From: Chloroflexota bacterium
GTDB taxonomy: Bacteria; Chloroflexota; Anaerolineae; Anaerolineales; Villigracilaceae
Reading direction: 5' to 3'
NCBI GenBank assembly: GCA_021787595.1
Contig: JAJYLQ010000005.1
Location: 62,001 to 126,000 of the forward strand
DNA length: 64,000 nucleotides
In this document: positions 51,346-59,594 of the stretch, piece by piece
Layout of the letters: every line of letters begins with the position of its first letter
Numbering within the stretch: position 1 is the stretch's first letter
The notes under the pieces: generated by a model
What the model was told of the DNA's origin: nothing
The model's input: only the letters and a program-made list of their open reading frames with translations
Database searches by the model: none
Program-made: the position numbers and the translations under genes

Positions 51346-53127
51346 ATGTCTTTCAACGTTGGCGAGAACGTCGGGCCCTATCGAATCATCGAACAGCTTG
51401 GCCAGGGCGGCATGGCGACCGTTTACAAAGCCTATCATGCCGCGCTGGACCGTTACGTCGCGCTCAAAGCTTTGCATCCGGCGTTCGGCGAAGACCCGAA
51501 TTTCCTGGCGCGCTTCCAGCGTGAAGCGCGGCTGGTTGCCAGGCTCGAACACCCGAATATCGTTCCCGTTTACGATTATGCGGAGCATGAGGGACGTCCA
51601 TATCTGGTGATGAAATTCATCGAGGGGGATACGCTCAAGGCGCGCCTGACGCAGGGCCCATTGAGTGCAAGTGAAATTGACAAGGTGGTTGGATCGGTCG
51701 GCGCGGCACTGGGATACGCACACAAGCAGGGCGTTCTGCACCGCGATATCAAACCGTCCAATGTTCTACTGGCCAGCGACGGGCAAATCTATCTGGCGGA
51801 TTTTGGGCTGGCGCGCATCGCACAATCGGGTGAATCGACTCTTTCATCCGACATGATCATGGGCACGCCGCAGTATATTTCGCCGGAACAGGCGATGGGC
51901 AAGAGAGACCTCGACGAGGGAACGGACATTTATTCCTTCGGCGTGATGTTGTATGAGATCGTGGTGGGACAGGTCCCGTTCAACGCGGACACGCCGTTCT
52001 CCATCATTCACGATCACATATATTCGCCGCTGCCGATGCCGCGCGATATCAATCCGAAAATTCCCGAAAGCGTGGAACGCGTTTTGCTGAAAGCGCTGGC
52101 AAAGGAACGCGCCGATCGTTACCCGGATGTCGCGTCGCTGGTCGCGGCGTTCAAGGACGCGTGGATCGAAGCCGGTGTCCCGATGCAGGGATCGGCCATC
52201 ACGATGCGGCCGGCATCGCTGAAAACGGCGGCAGCAAAAGCAGTTGAACCCGCTGCTGAAACGGTAGCCGCCAGGGGCGTCCCGGAAAAGAAGCGGTTGG
52301 CCTGGCCTTTTATCGCCGCCGGTGTTTTGTTGATAATATGCCTCGCGGTTATTGCGTTCGCATTTCGCGGCAATCGCTTATTACGCAGATCGAATCCACC
52401 CGCATCCACTGCGCCAGTCGTTGTCGCGTCCACGCCGATTGAATTGACATCCGCGCCGATACAACCTTCCTCGACTGCCGCATTGTCCACGGAACCGGCT
52501 GTTGCGCCCGCAATTGCAACTGCGATCAGCGCCGCGACTCAAAACCCAACAGATCCTTCCGCGGCTCTCGCGCTTGCGCTTGCGTATTGGGATGCCAAAC
52601 AAAATTCACTGGCGCTGCGATCTCTTGCAACAGCCGCGGATTTGGCAGGCACAACGAACACGCAATTTTTCCAGAACGCGGGCGATCAATTCAAACAGCG
52701 CCAGGCGTGGATCGCGGCCGCGGCGATGTATTTGCGCGCGCTCAAGTCATTGGGTCCCAGCGGAAGGGCGCCGCAGGGACTTGTCGAGAATTATCATGAA
52801 GCGCTTTACAACGCCTCGGTGCTGCCGGAGTTTACCTCGTACCTGCCGGTGGCGGACTTGAGCCGCGTCGAACAGCCGATGGCGATGGTCGCGCAAGCGC
52901 GCAATCTTTATTACAACGGCAATACCGTTGAAGCTCATTCGATCTTGAACGAAGTCAAACGTTTGAAGCCGGGCATGCCCGAAGCTACGCTTCTCGAAGC
53001 CGAGATGGATGCCAAGGAAGGCAATTCCTTCCAGGCCAAACAAAATCTTAACATCCTGTTGAGCAATCTCAATACGCCGGATTGGATCAGCCAGGAAGCT
53101 CAACAACTTTTGAATAAGATTCCATAA
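51346..53127 (+). CDS. PknB-type Ser/Thr protein kinase with TPR-like sensor region
   Basis: 593 aa. Kinase domain 12-275 is complete: GQGGMATVY, Lys41, HRDIKPSN with catalytic Asp134, DFG 152-154, and GTPQYISPEQ. An Ala-rich linker leads to one membrane helix (about 310-332) and an outside region with a Thr/Ser/Ala linker and TPR-like helical repeats. Typical layout of bacterial envelope-sensing kinases; PASTA domains are absent. ATG follows GCGAGGAA; TATAAT at 51309-51314 is a probable -10. It lies among glycolytic genes, maybe by chance. Confidence 0.88.
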   Translation: MSFNVGENVGPYRIIEQLGQGGMATVYKAYHAALDRYVALKALHPAFGEDPNFLARFQREARLVARLEHPNIVPVYDYAEHEGRPYLVMKFIEGDTLKARLTQGPLSASEIDKVVGSVGAALGYAHKQGVLHRDIKPSNVLLASDGQIYLADFGLARIAQSGESTLSSDMIMGTPQYISPEQAMGKRDLDEGTDIYSFGVMLYEIVVGQVPFNADTPFSIIHDHIYSPLPMPRDINPKIPESVERVLLKALAKERADRYPDVASLVAAFKDAWIEAGVPMQGSAITMRPASLKTAAAKAVEPAAETVAARGVPEKKRLAWPFIAAGVLLIICLAVIAFAFRGNRLLRRSNPPASTAPVVVASTPIELTSAPIQPSSTAALSTEPAVAPAIATAISAATQNPTDPSAALALALAYWDAKQNSLALRSLATAADLAGTTNTQFFQNAGDQFKQRQAWIAAAAMYLRALKSLGPSGRAPQGLVENYHEALYNASVLPEFTSYLPVADLSRVEQPMAMVAQARNLYYNGNTVEAHSILNEVKRLKPGMPEATLLEAEMDAKEGNSFQAKQNLNILLSNLNTPDWISQEAQQLLNKIP

Positions 53128-53136
53128 ATAGAATTT

Positions 53137-53203
53137 CCACCACAAAGGTCACAGAGTCTCTCCGTGATCACGAAGAGGAAAAATCTTTGTGTTCTCTGTG
53201 GTG
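53137..53203. repeat. CACCACAAAGGTCACAGAG inverted repeat
   Basis: Left CCACCACAAAGGTCACAGAG pairs with right TTTGTGTTCTCTGTGGTG. It fills most of the gap before tpiA. Confidence 0.75.
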
Positions 53204-53239
53204 AAAATCCCAACAAGAATTTTGCGGAAGGGACATACG

Positions 53240-54001
53240 ATGCGTACGCCGTTTGTTGCCGGAAACTGGAAGATGAACAAGACCGTCGAGGAGGCCCGAA
53301 ATCTGGTCTACTCGATGTCTGCGAAACTGCGCGAGATTCAAGGTGTGGAAAAAGTTTTGTGTCCGCCGTTTACATCGCTGCTGGCCGTGTCGGCGCTGCT
53401 CGAAGGGAATGACATCGGCCTCGGCGCGCAAAACATGTATTGGGAGGAAAAGGGCGCGTTCACCGGTGAGGTCTCGCCTGCGATGGTCAGGGAACTTTGC
53501 CAATACGTCATCATCGGACATTCGGAGCGCCGCGCCTATTTTGGCGAGACGGATGAAACGGCGAGCAAAAAAGTCAAGGCCGCGCAGACGTTCGATTTGA
53601 CTCCGATTGTATGCGTCGGCGAGACGCTCGAACAATACGAATCGAACCGGACGAGTGAAGTGGTCGCGCGTCAGATCAAGTTTGGCCTGGCGGATGTCTC
53701 TCCCGCGTTTGCGCCGCGCGTGGTCGTCGCGTATGAACCTGTCTGGGCGATTGGGACGGGCAAAGCCTCCAGCGGAGAAAATGCCAACGGCGTGGTTGGC
53801 AAGGTCATTCGTCCCGCGCTGACCGAATTGTTCGGCGCGCAGACCGCGGGAGCGATCCGCGTTTTGTACGGCGGTTCGGTGACCGCGGCCAACGCATCCG
53901 AATTCTTTGGTCAATCCGAAATTGATGGCGCATTGGTCGGCGGCGCAAGTTTGAAAGTGGATGAGTTCGTCGCGATCACGAAAGCTGCAAGTAAAACATA
54001 A
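53240..54001 (+). CDS. tpiA: Triosephosphate isomerase
   Basis: Interconverts dihydroxyacetone phosphate and glyceraldehyde 3-phosphate; 253 aa TIM barrel. VAGNWKMNKT carries the Asn/Lys pair, IIGHSERR the catalytic His, VVAYEPVWAIGTG the Glu, and YGGSVTAAN the phosphate loop. ATG 53240 follows GAAGGGACATACG; a frame extending to 53189 enters the repeat. Confidence 0.96.
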   Translation: MRTPFVAGNWKMNKTVEEARNLVYSMSAKLREIQGVEKVLCPPFTSLLAVSALLEGNDIGLGAQNMYWEEKGAFTGEVSPAMVRELCQYVIIGHSERRAYFGETDETASKKVKAAQTFDLTPIVCVGETLEQYESNRTSEVVARQIKFGLADVSPAFAPRVVVAYEPVWAIGTGKASSGENANGVVGKVIRPALTELFGAQTAGAIRVLYGGSVTAANASEFFGQSEIDGALVGGASLKVDEFVAITKAASKT

Positions 54002-54002
54002 A

Positions 54003-54080
54003 GGATGGTTCATGGAGGATGGTTCATGGAGAATGGATCATGAAAATTAACCATGAACCATGAACCATGATCCATGATCC
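54003..54080. repeat. ATGGTTCATGG repeat cluster
   Basis: Direct units GGATGGTTCATGGA, GGATGGTTCATGGAGAATGG and the inverted ACCATGAACCATGAACCATG with CCATGATCC. It forms a long hairpin in the tpiA-54087 gap. Confidence 0.75.
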
Positions 54081-54086
54081 AATTCC

Positions 54087-54845
54087 ATGCTCGCACAATT
54101 CGATGGATTGCTCTGGTTTGTATTCACTCTTTTGCCGCTGGTACTTCTCCAGCGGTTTTTGCATCGCGAAATCCAGGCTGTCTTTTTGATCCTGAGCCGC
54201 AGTTCCGAAATTACGATTGCGTTATTCTCGATCATTTTTTTGCCGGGCGTATTCCTGCATGAGTTCAGTCATTATTTGATGGCAGTGATTCTGGGCGTGC
54301 CTGCCGCGCGCTTTTCGCTCATCCCGCAGACGCTGCCGAACGGACGGTTGCAACTTGGCTATGTCGAAACCGCCAAAACGGACATCGTCCGTGATTCGTT
54401 GATCGGCGCCGCGCCGCTGATCGCGGGGACGGCGTTCGTGGCATATCTGGCGGCGACGCGTTTGGAATTGTCCTCGTTGTGGGAGATGATGCGTAACGGG
54501 CAATGGAATTTGATCTGGCTCGGAATTACGCTGTTGCCGCAGGTCAGGGATTTTCCGCTTTGGTTTTACTTGGCGTTCACGGTCAGCAGTACAATGCTGC
54601 CGTCGCAATCCGACCGGCACGCGTGGCTCCCGCTGGGTGTCGTGATCGGCATTCTGCTTGCATTAGCGGCGCTGACTGGCGCGGGGCCGTGGATGTTATC
54701 GAATCTCGAACCGGCGTTGAATACGTTTCTTCGTTCGGTGGCGGTGATCGTCGGGTTGAGCGCGGTGTTACATGCCGTGTTGATCGTTCCAACTTTTGCT
54801 TTGCACAGGATGTTTGCGAGAATTACCGGCGTAGATATTAAGTGA
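54087..54845 (+). CDS. Membrane protein with HEFSH zinc-protease-like motif
   Basis: 252 aa, about six hydrophobic segments. The second bears PGVFLHEFSHYLMAVILGVPAA (about residue 52-73), an HExxH pattern as in membrane-embedded metallopeptidases, followed by a loop with Pro residues. A second metal-ligand motif (NxxPxxxxDG) is not seen, so peptidase activity is uncertain. No named family recognised. It starts just after the repeat, without an obvious ribosome site. Confidence 0.6.
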   Translation: MLAQFDGLLWFVFTLLPLVLLQRFLHREIQAVFLILSRSSEITIALFSIIFLPGVFLHEFSHYLMAVILGVPAARFSLIPQTLPNGRLQLGYVETAKTDIVRDSLIGAAPLIAGTAFVAYLAATRLELSSLWEMMRNGQWNLIWLGITLLPQVRDFPLWFYLAFTVSSTMLPSQSDRHAWLPLGVVIGILLALAALTGAGPWMLSNLEPALNTFLRSVAVIVGLSAVLHAVLIVPTFALHRMFARITGVDIK

Positions 54846-54909
54846 TCCACAGATGACGCAGATTTCACAGAATTAAAAAATCTACGCAATCTGCGACATC
54901 TGCGGATTA
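54846..54909. repeat. CCACAGATGACGCAGATT inverted repeat
   Basis: Left CCACAGATGACGCAGATTTC pairs with right AATCTGCGACATCTGCGG. Between convergent genes; may serve as a stop signal for both. Confidence 0.6.
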
Positions 54910-55635
54910 TATTTTCTTCCAGAGCGCGATCAGCATCTTGACCCGGATTTGGACGCGCGCATCCGCGTTCGCCACCGCCCACATCGAGCGGATGTTTTTC
55001 CACGTCTCTTCGTCAATCGCGATGAAGTCCGCCCATTCTTCGTCAATATATTCCTTCATTTCATTCGGCGTATCCCAGTAATAAAATAATGGAAAGAATT
55101 CCTCCCGTTTGCGAACGAACTGCTTTTGCGCTTCGGTTCGTGCCATCGCCTCGTTTGCTGCCCGATCATCTTCCAGTCCAACCGGCAAGTCAGAAACGCG
55201 TCCCGCTTCCTTGACTTCGCGCGCTGAGGCGACTTCAATTGGCCAGCGATCCGCCAGTGGGCGCAGGTCAATCAGAATGCCGTTCGGCGCAAGGACGCGA
55301 TGGATTTCGTTCAGGGCATGAACCATGCCCGCATGTTCAATTCATCAGAGCGACCAGGCGAGAATCGCGATATCGAATTTTTCTTTGGCAAATGGGATGT
55401 GAGTCGAATCGGCGCGGATGAACGAAGCCGGCAAATCACTCGGACGGTCAATCGTTGCCAGGCGCAGATCATCCGCGTTGAGATCAATGCCTGCCACAAA
55501 CTTCGCTTGCTTTGCGTATTGCCATGTCAAACGTCCATCGCCGCAGCCGATTTCGAGGACGCGCTTGCCACTGAAATCAGCAAAGCGATGAAGCGCTTTT
55601 GTTTCCGTTCGTTCGGGGTCTTTTTGAAGTATCAT
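54907..55635 (-). CDS. SAM methyltransferase interrupted by two in-frame UGA codons
   Basis: One frame of 243 codons encodes a class I methyltransferase: VLEIGCGDGRLTWQYAKQA (motif I), GIDLNADDL, FDIAILAWSL, then UGA UGA (codons 97-98), then IEHAGMVHALNEIHRVLAPNG continuing the fold with no frame change. Both halves look conserved. A hairpin GGGCAU-GGUUC-AUGCCC has its loop 17 nt after the second UGA, within the geometry of bacterial SECIS elements. Selenocysteine insertion (possibly replacing a Cys pair) is one reading; a recent nonsense mutation is the other. The ATG overlaps the upstream nuclease stop (ATGA). Confidence 0.7.
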
Positions 55636-56450
55636 TTATTGTTATTCTGTTTCAATATTGTCTTTAACTCTTCAATGCTATAAGCAGGTTTCCTTTGATG
55701 AAGCATTGAATGGCAATTTGGGCAGACCGGACGCAAATCTCTGATCGGATCAATCTCGTATCCTTTTCTAATTTCCGAAATTGGTCTTAAATGATGAACA
55801 TGAATAAAACCTTCTCCAATATTGCCATACTTCTCTTTGAAATTGAAACCACATATAAAACAATCCAATCCGTAATGGTTAATGCAAATTGATCGAGCTT
55901 CAGGATTTCGTTCATACATATTTACCATTACTTGATGAACAGTTCCCTCAAGAAAAGTTTTTATTTCGACTTCTTCAGCGAGCGGTGGATTCTTGATTAT
56001 GAAACGATGACCGACGAAATTTGCCCAATCCCGTTCAAGTTGTTCCGTGACATCGTCAGAGATTTTTGTCCCTGATGCTTGAGGTTCCCAATGCATTTTT
56101 GAGTATAAAGGTGTATCTAATAGTTGGCGGGAAAAGATTTTTTCTTCTGGATCAAGCAAGGTATCCCAGTCAACATAAACATATAATGCCTGTTCTCCCC
56201 TTTTACTTTTTATATCATCCCAGTGCAGGGATTCAAAGACTTCACTTTTTATCCACCCTGATGCAATTATGCCTCGGGGTTCTTCCCCCAATTTCATAAG
56301 AAAGGCGCGATCACCCGGCTTAATACGTTTGGTAACCCCGCTGCTCCATCTGTCGTTAAAATATCCTTTTGCTTTGACTTGTTTGATGCAGTCTTTGAGA
56401 CCAATCCAGCGCCAACGTTTAGGATTCCAGGTAAAAAGATAAGTTGCCAT
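55632..56450 (-). CDS. EVE-like plus HNH endonuclease
   Basis: 272 aa. The first ~100 residues resemble an EVE/PUA-like domain (YLFTWNPKRWRWIGL, RIKPGDRAFLMKLG, PRGIIASGWIKSE), a fold that binds modified bases. The C-terminal part is an HNH nuclease: CFICG, HVHHLRPIS, LRPVCPNCHSMLH. Such fusions are typical of modification-dependent restriction enzymes. GGAGG precedes the ATG at 56450. The gene is visibly AT-richer than its surroundings (one 60-base line has 17 G/C), a sign of transfer. It is coupled to the methyltransferase gene by an ATGA overlap. Confidence 0.8.
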   Translation of the reverse strand: MATYLFTWNPKRWRWIGLKDCIKQVKAKGYFNDRWSSGVTKRIKPGDRAFLMKLGEEPRGIIASGWIKSEVFESLHWDDIKSKRGEQALYVYVDWDTLLDPEEKIFSRQLLDTPLYSKMHWEPQASGTKISDDVTEQLERDWANFVGHRFIIKNPPLAEEVEIKTFLEGTVHQVMVNMYERNPEARSICINHYGLDCFICGFNFKEKYGNIGEGFIHVHHLRPISEIRKGYEIDPIRDLRPVCPNCHSMLHQRKPAYSIEELKTILKQNNNK

Positions 56451-56470
56451 AATATTCCTCCGCGTAATCT

Positions 56471-57508
56471 TTATTCCACTCTCAACACCTTCGCACCGCG
56501 AATCTTTCCCTGCTTCATTTCCAGCAAAGCCGCGTTGGCATCCTTCAAATCGAATTCCTGGAACTCGGGCTTGAGTTTTGCTTCCGCCGCCAGCGACAAA
56601 AACTCGCGCACGTCCGCCCGCGTCACGTTCGCCACGCTCTTGATCTCCTTCTCCATCCACAACTGCGAAGCGTAATCCAATTTCAACAAGACCTCTTTAT
56701 CCACTTCTTCTTTGCGGATTCCGTTGACGACGAGTCTGCCGCCGGGACTCAGATGTTTCAACGCTTCCGCAATCGGACCCCAAACCGGCGTCGTGTCAAT
56801 GACCGCGTTCAGCAGCTGAGGCGGAGTCTCGTTAATCGCACCGGCCCAGGCCGCGCCTAACGACAAGGCAAACTCTCTTTCTTCTGCGTTCCGGCTGAAA
56901 ACAAAAATATCTGACTTTGGATATTTGTGCTTTGCCGTTTTCAACACGAGATGATTCGATCCGCCGAAGCCCATCAAGCCGAGCGGTTGACCATCTTCGA
57001 TGTTTGCCAATTTCAATGCTCGATATCCGACCGCGCCCGCGCATAACAACGGCGCGGCTTCCGCGTCGCTGAATGATTCCGGGATCGGGTGAACGAAGTC
57101 GGCGGGGACTGCCATGTATTCCGCATATCCGCCGTTCATGTCGCGGCCGGTTGCCTGGAATTTCTGGCAAAGGTTTTCCCGCCCCGATTTGCAAAACTCA
57201 CATTCCCCACACGCGGAATAAATCCACGCCACGCCCACTCTCTGCCCGACCTCTACTGGGGACTTGGCCCTCGATGAGCGGTGCTGGTCCATAACGATCC
57301 CAACCACCTGATGCCCCAGAATGACCGGCAGCCCCGGCGGCGGAGTCCGGCCTTCGATCTCGTCCAGTTCCGTATGACAAACTCCGCAGGCGGTGACCCG
57401 AATCAGAATGTCGCCAAAATCCAACCCCGGCTCCAGGACGTTCACATACGAAAGGGGGTTGGGATTTTTTGAGAGTGGTGCAACTTCCCACATGATCATG
57501 GCTTTCAT
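56471..57508 (-). CDS. Zinc-dependent alcohol dehydrogenase
   Basis: 345 aa MDR-family enzyme. Catalytic zinc ligands are in TACGVCHTELDEIEG and LGHQVVG; the structural zinc site is ACGECEFCKSGRENLC. The cofactor loop reads GLMGFGGSNHL rather than a classical GxGxxG, yet similar AdhA-like enzymes have it. Probably NAD(P)-linked alcohol/aldehyde conversion, substrate unknown. The upstream gap holds the palindrome 57522-57550; the start has TTGGAG nearby. Confidence 0.85.
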   Translation of the reverse strand: MKAMIMWEVAPLSKNPNPLSYVNVLEPGLDFGDILIRVTACGVCHTELDEIEGRTPPPGLPVILGHQVVGIVMDQHRSSRAKSPVEVGQRVGVAWIYSACGECEFCKSGRENLCQKFQATGRDMNGGYAEYMAVPADFVHPIPESFSDAEAAPLLCAGAVGYRALKLANIEDGQPLGLMGFGGSNHLVLKTAKHKYPKSDIFVFSRNAEEREFALSLGAAWAGAINETPPQLLNAVIDTTPVWGPIAEALKHLSPGGRLVVNGIRKEEVDKEVLLKLDYASQLWMEKEIKSVANVTRADVREFLSLAAEAKLKPEFQEFDLKDANAALLEMKQGKIRGAKVLRVE

Positions 57509-57521
57509 AATTTTTCTCCAA

Positions 57522-57550
57522 CCTTGCGAGGGTTATAAACCTTCGCAAGG
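57522..57550. repeat. CCTTGCGAAGGTT palindrome
   Basis: CCTTGCGAGGGTT / AACCTTCGCAAGG with a 3-4 nt centre. The same palindrome is found inside the mannosidase gene at 61006-61044. Confidence 0.8.
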
Positions 57551-57555
57551 ATTGT

Positions 57556-57852
57556 TCACAATTTTGCTTTTACACTTTCCACTTTGTCCGCCATCGTCTG
57601 CGGACGATCCGTGCGCGTGCCGACTTTGATCGTTGTCGAGATACGCGGCGCGCCCATCTCATGGATTGTTTCGTGGCAGCGTTTGATCGCGGCAAAGACT
57701 GCATCCCATTCGCCCTCGACGTTGGTCCCGTTGGCGTGCAGTTCGTGCTTCAATCCTGCTTCTTTCAGGATTTTTTCACACGCCGCGACATATTGAGACA
57801 GCGATACGCCGACTCCAAGCGGGATGACTGTGAATTCAAGAATAACATTCAT
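57556..57852 (-). CDS. Thiamine-binding / MTH1187-family protein
   Basis: 98 residues with the whole MTH1187/YkoF-type pattern: ILEFTVIPLGVGVSLSQYVA, HELHANGTNVEGEWDAVFA and MGAPRISTTIKVGTRTDR. Family members form small ferredoxin-like tetramers; some bind thiamine or its precursor. Standalone gene between repeats. Confidence 0.85.
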   Translation of the reverse strand: MNVILEFTVIPLGVGVSLSQYVAACEKILKEAGLKHELHANGTNVEGEWDAVFAAIKRCHETIHEMGAPRISTTIKVGTRTDRPQTMADKVESVKAKL

Positions 57853-57890
57853 GGAAAGCCTTTCTTGTGTATGTCATGGCGGGGAGCCGC

Positions 57891-57998
57891 TGGTCGAGTA
57901 TCGCCGAAGGCGATGTATCGAGACCGGGGCGTCTTGGCAATCTCACATTTGAAAGAGGAGGTTGCTTCGAGCGGAAGAAAACCGCTCTCGCAACGACA
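57891..57998. repeat. Two abutting palindromic elements
   Basis: 57891-57926 is a TGGTCGAGTATCGCC/GGCGATGTATCGAGACC element (type of 2833-2964); 57931-57998 is a GTCATTGCGAG-family copy (TTGGCAATCTC...CTCGCAACGACA). Confidence 0.65.
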
Positions 57999-58002
57999 TG
58001 AT

Positions 58003-58554
58003 TCAAAAAATATACGGAATGAACATCTTGCTTCGTTTCATATATTCCTGGTAATCTGCTCCGAATGTTTGAAGGCATTCGGCTTCGTCCGCTTTGGCAG
58101 TGGCAAGGAGAAAAAGCGTTGCCAACAAAACCAAGGTAATTCCTGTTTGAGTCAGTGATTTGAAGAAAACGCCCCACGCCAGCAATAATAAAGAACTGTA
58201 TAACGGATGACGAATGAATTTATAAATTCCGCTCGTGATCAGTTTTGTGGTTCTCTCAAAAGCCAATAATTGCGGGTCGGGTCGTTTTTCTTTATTTGGC
58301 TTGCCGCGTGTTTGCAAAGACCGAACGCCAAATATCAATGGAACGAGGCAAGCGATCAAAAGAATCCATGAAATGATTTGATACCACGCCAGCCAATTGT
58401 CGAACCATTTTGGAATATTGATAATGATTAGTCCGAGCATCGCTTCCCAGGCGAAGAAGCGATAGAAGCCGTGTGAATCCGGATGATGAAGCGGCGCCCA
58501 TGAAATGACAATCAGAATAACTGAACCGAGAACGAACGCAAGCCATTGGATCAT
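58003..58554 (-). CDS. ICMT/PEMT-like membrane methyltransferase
   Basis: 183 aa, four to five membrane segments. The C-terminal block matches the isoprenylcysteine/phospholipid methyltransferase pattern: LITSGIYKFIRHPLYSSLLL, then AKADEAECLQTFGADYQEY with the conserved RHP, E and Y. Such enzymes methylate lipids or small molecules with SAM at the membrane. Substrate unknown. Confidence 0.8.
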   Translation of the reverse strand: MIQWLAFVLGSVILIVISWAPLHHPDSHGFYRFFAWEAMLGLIIINIPKWFDNWLAWYQIISWILLIACLVPLIFGVRSLQTRGKPNKEKRPDPQLLAFERTTKLITSGIYKFIRHPLYSSLLLLAWGVFFKSLTQTGITLVLLATLFLLATAKADEAECLQTFGADYQEYMKRSKMFIPYIF

Positions 58555-58569
58555 TTCAAGTTATGTTCT

Positions 58570-58812
58570 CTACTCATCCTTCAAACGCTTGAAATAATAG
58601 TAAATCAACGGCGGATTTTGAGCAATGCCTGTCATCTCCCAACCGTCCGCGCCGAGTTTGTTCAATTCGTCATCACTTGGCAGACTTTCTTTTTTCAGGT
58701 CACGCGCGATCTGCTTGTATTCCCACTTCAACTTTTCCTTGACATAAACCATTGACGGGTGCGCCTGCTCCGGCTGCATAGGTTCCTCAGGTGGAAGGAT
58801 ACTTTGATACAT
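58570..58812 (-). CDS. DUF4177-like small protein
   Basis: 80 residues; YKQIARDLKKESLPSDDELNKLGADGWEMTG resembles the short 'LN.LG..GWE' motif of DUF4177 and related small proteins, ending PLIYYYFKRLK. ATG 58812 follows AAAGGAATAGAAAC. Function unknown. It lies 15 bp ahead of the ICMT-like gene, so the two may be co-transcribed. Confidence 0.65.
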   Translation of the reverse strand: MYQSILPPEEPMQPEQAHPSMVYVKEKLKWEYKQIARDLKKESLPSDDELNKLGADGWEMTGIAQNPPLIYYYFKRLKDE

Positions 58813-58872
58813 GTTTCTATTCCTTTCATTTACCAATAACTGATCACTGATTACTGGTCACTGACAACTGAA

Positions 58873-59499
58873 TCATCCGGTACCAAACTGGCGGTCGCCC
58901 GCGTCGCCAAGTCCCGGAACGATGTAACCGCGTTCGTTGAGATGGTCGTCAATCGCGGCAAGATAAATTGGCACATCGGGGTGATGCTCCTGCATATTTT
59001 TGATTCCTTCCGGCGCGCCGATCAGTCCGACGAATTTGATCTTCTTCACGCCCCAGCGCTTCAAGACGTCAGTGGTGGCGACGGCCGAACCGCCGGTAGC
59101 CAGCATCGGGTCCAGGATGAGGCAAACGGAAACGGTCGGCTCGATGGGCAATCGGTTGTAATATTCAACCGGCTTGAGCGTCCGCTCGTCGCGATAAAGT
59201 CCAATGTGCCAGACTTCCGCGACCGGCATCAATTCCCAGACGCCTTCGACCATCCCCAATCCCGCGCGCAAGATCGGAACGAGACCGATCTTCTCTTTGA
59301 GTTCCACGCCCTGCATCGCGGCCAGCGGCGTCTCGATCTGGCGCGGCGTGACGAGCAGGTCGGCGGTGGCTTCATAGGTCATGAGCGCGGCGATCTCGCG
59401 CACCAGCTCGCGAAACTTTTTCGGCTCGATGGTTTTCTCGCGTAATCTGCTCAATTTGTGCGCAACGAGCGGGTGAGTGGATGCAAAGACGTTTGACAT
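58873..59499 (-). CDS. upp: Uracil phosphoribosyltransferase
   Basis: Makes UMP from uracil and PRPP; salvage pathway. 208 aa, normal length. [13 protein letters not shown] is the family loop, [16 protein letters not shown] the PRPP site, and the C-terminal [16 protein letters not shown] the uracil-binding end. GGAGG precedes the ATG. Confidence 0.96.
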   Translation of the reverse strand: MSNVFASTHPLVAHKLSRLREKTIEPKKFRELVREIAALMTYEATADLLVTPRQIETPLAAMQGVELKEKIGLVPILRAGLGMVEGVWELMPVAEVWHIGLYRDERTLKPVEYYNRLPIEPTVSVCLILDPMLATGGSAVATTDVLKRWGVKKIKFVGLIGAPEGIKNMQEHHPDVPIYLAAIDDHLNERGYIVPGLGDAGDRQFGTG

Positions 59500-59518
59500 T
59501 CATCCTCCGGGTTACTTT

Positions 59519-59576
59519 ATTATAGCCCGCGAAGTGATTTTTGACCCGTGACTTGTGCGGATGATCTATGTATACT
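59519..59576. promoter_or_regulatory. Divergent promoters, upp and radical SAM gene
   Basis: Minus: TATAAT at 59519-59524 for upp. Plus: GTGACT (59548-59553), 17 bp, TATACT (59571-59576) for the radical SAM gene. Confidence 0.55.
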
Positions 59577-59594
59577 GAAATCGAGTGAGGCCTT

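Noticed and set aside
55300-55683. 127-codon plus-strand frame across the methyltransferase UGA site
   Set aside because: Antisense to the conserved methyltransferase halves; no motif or ribosome site.
54907-56450. A classical restriction-modification system
   Set aside because: The methyltransferase lacks visible DNA-methylase motifs (such as NPPY or PC with ENV), so pairing with the HNH protein as R-M is not supported.
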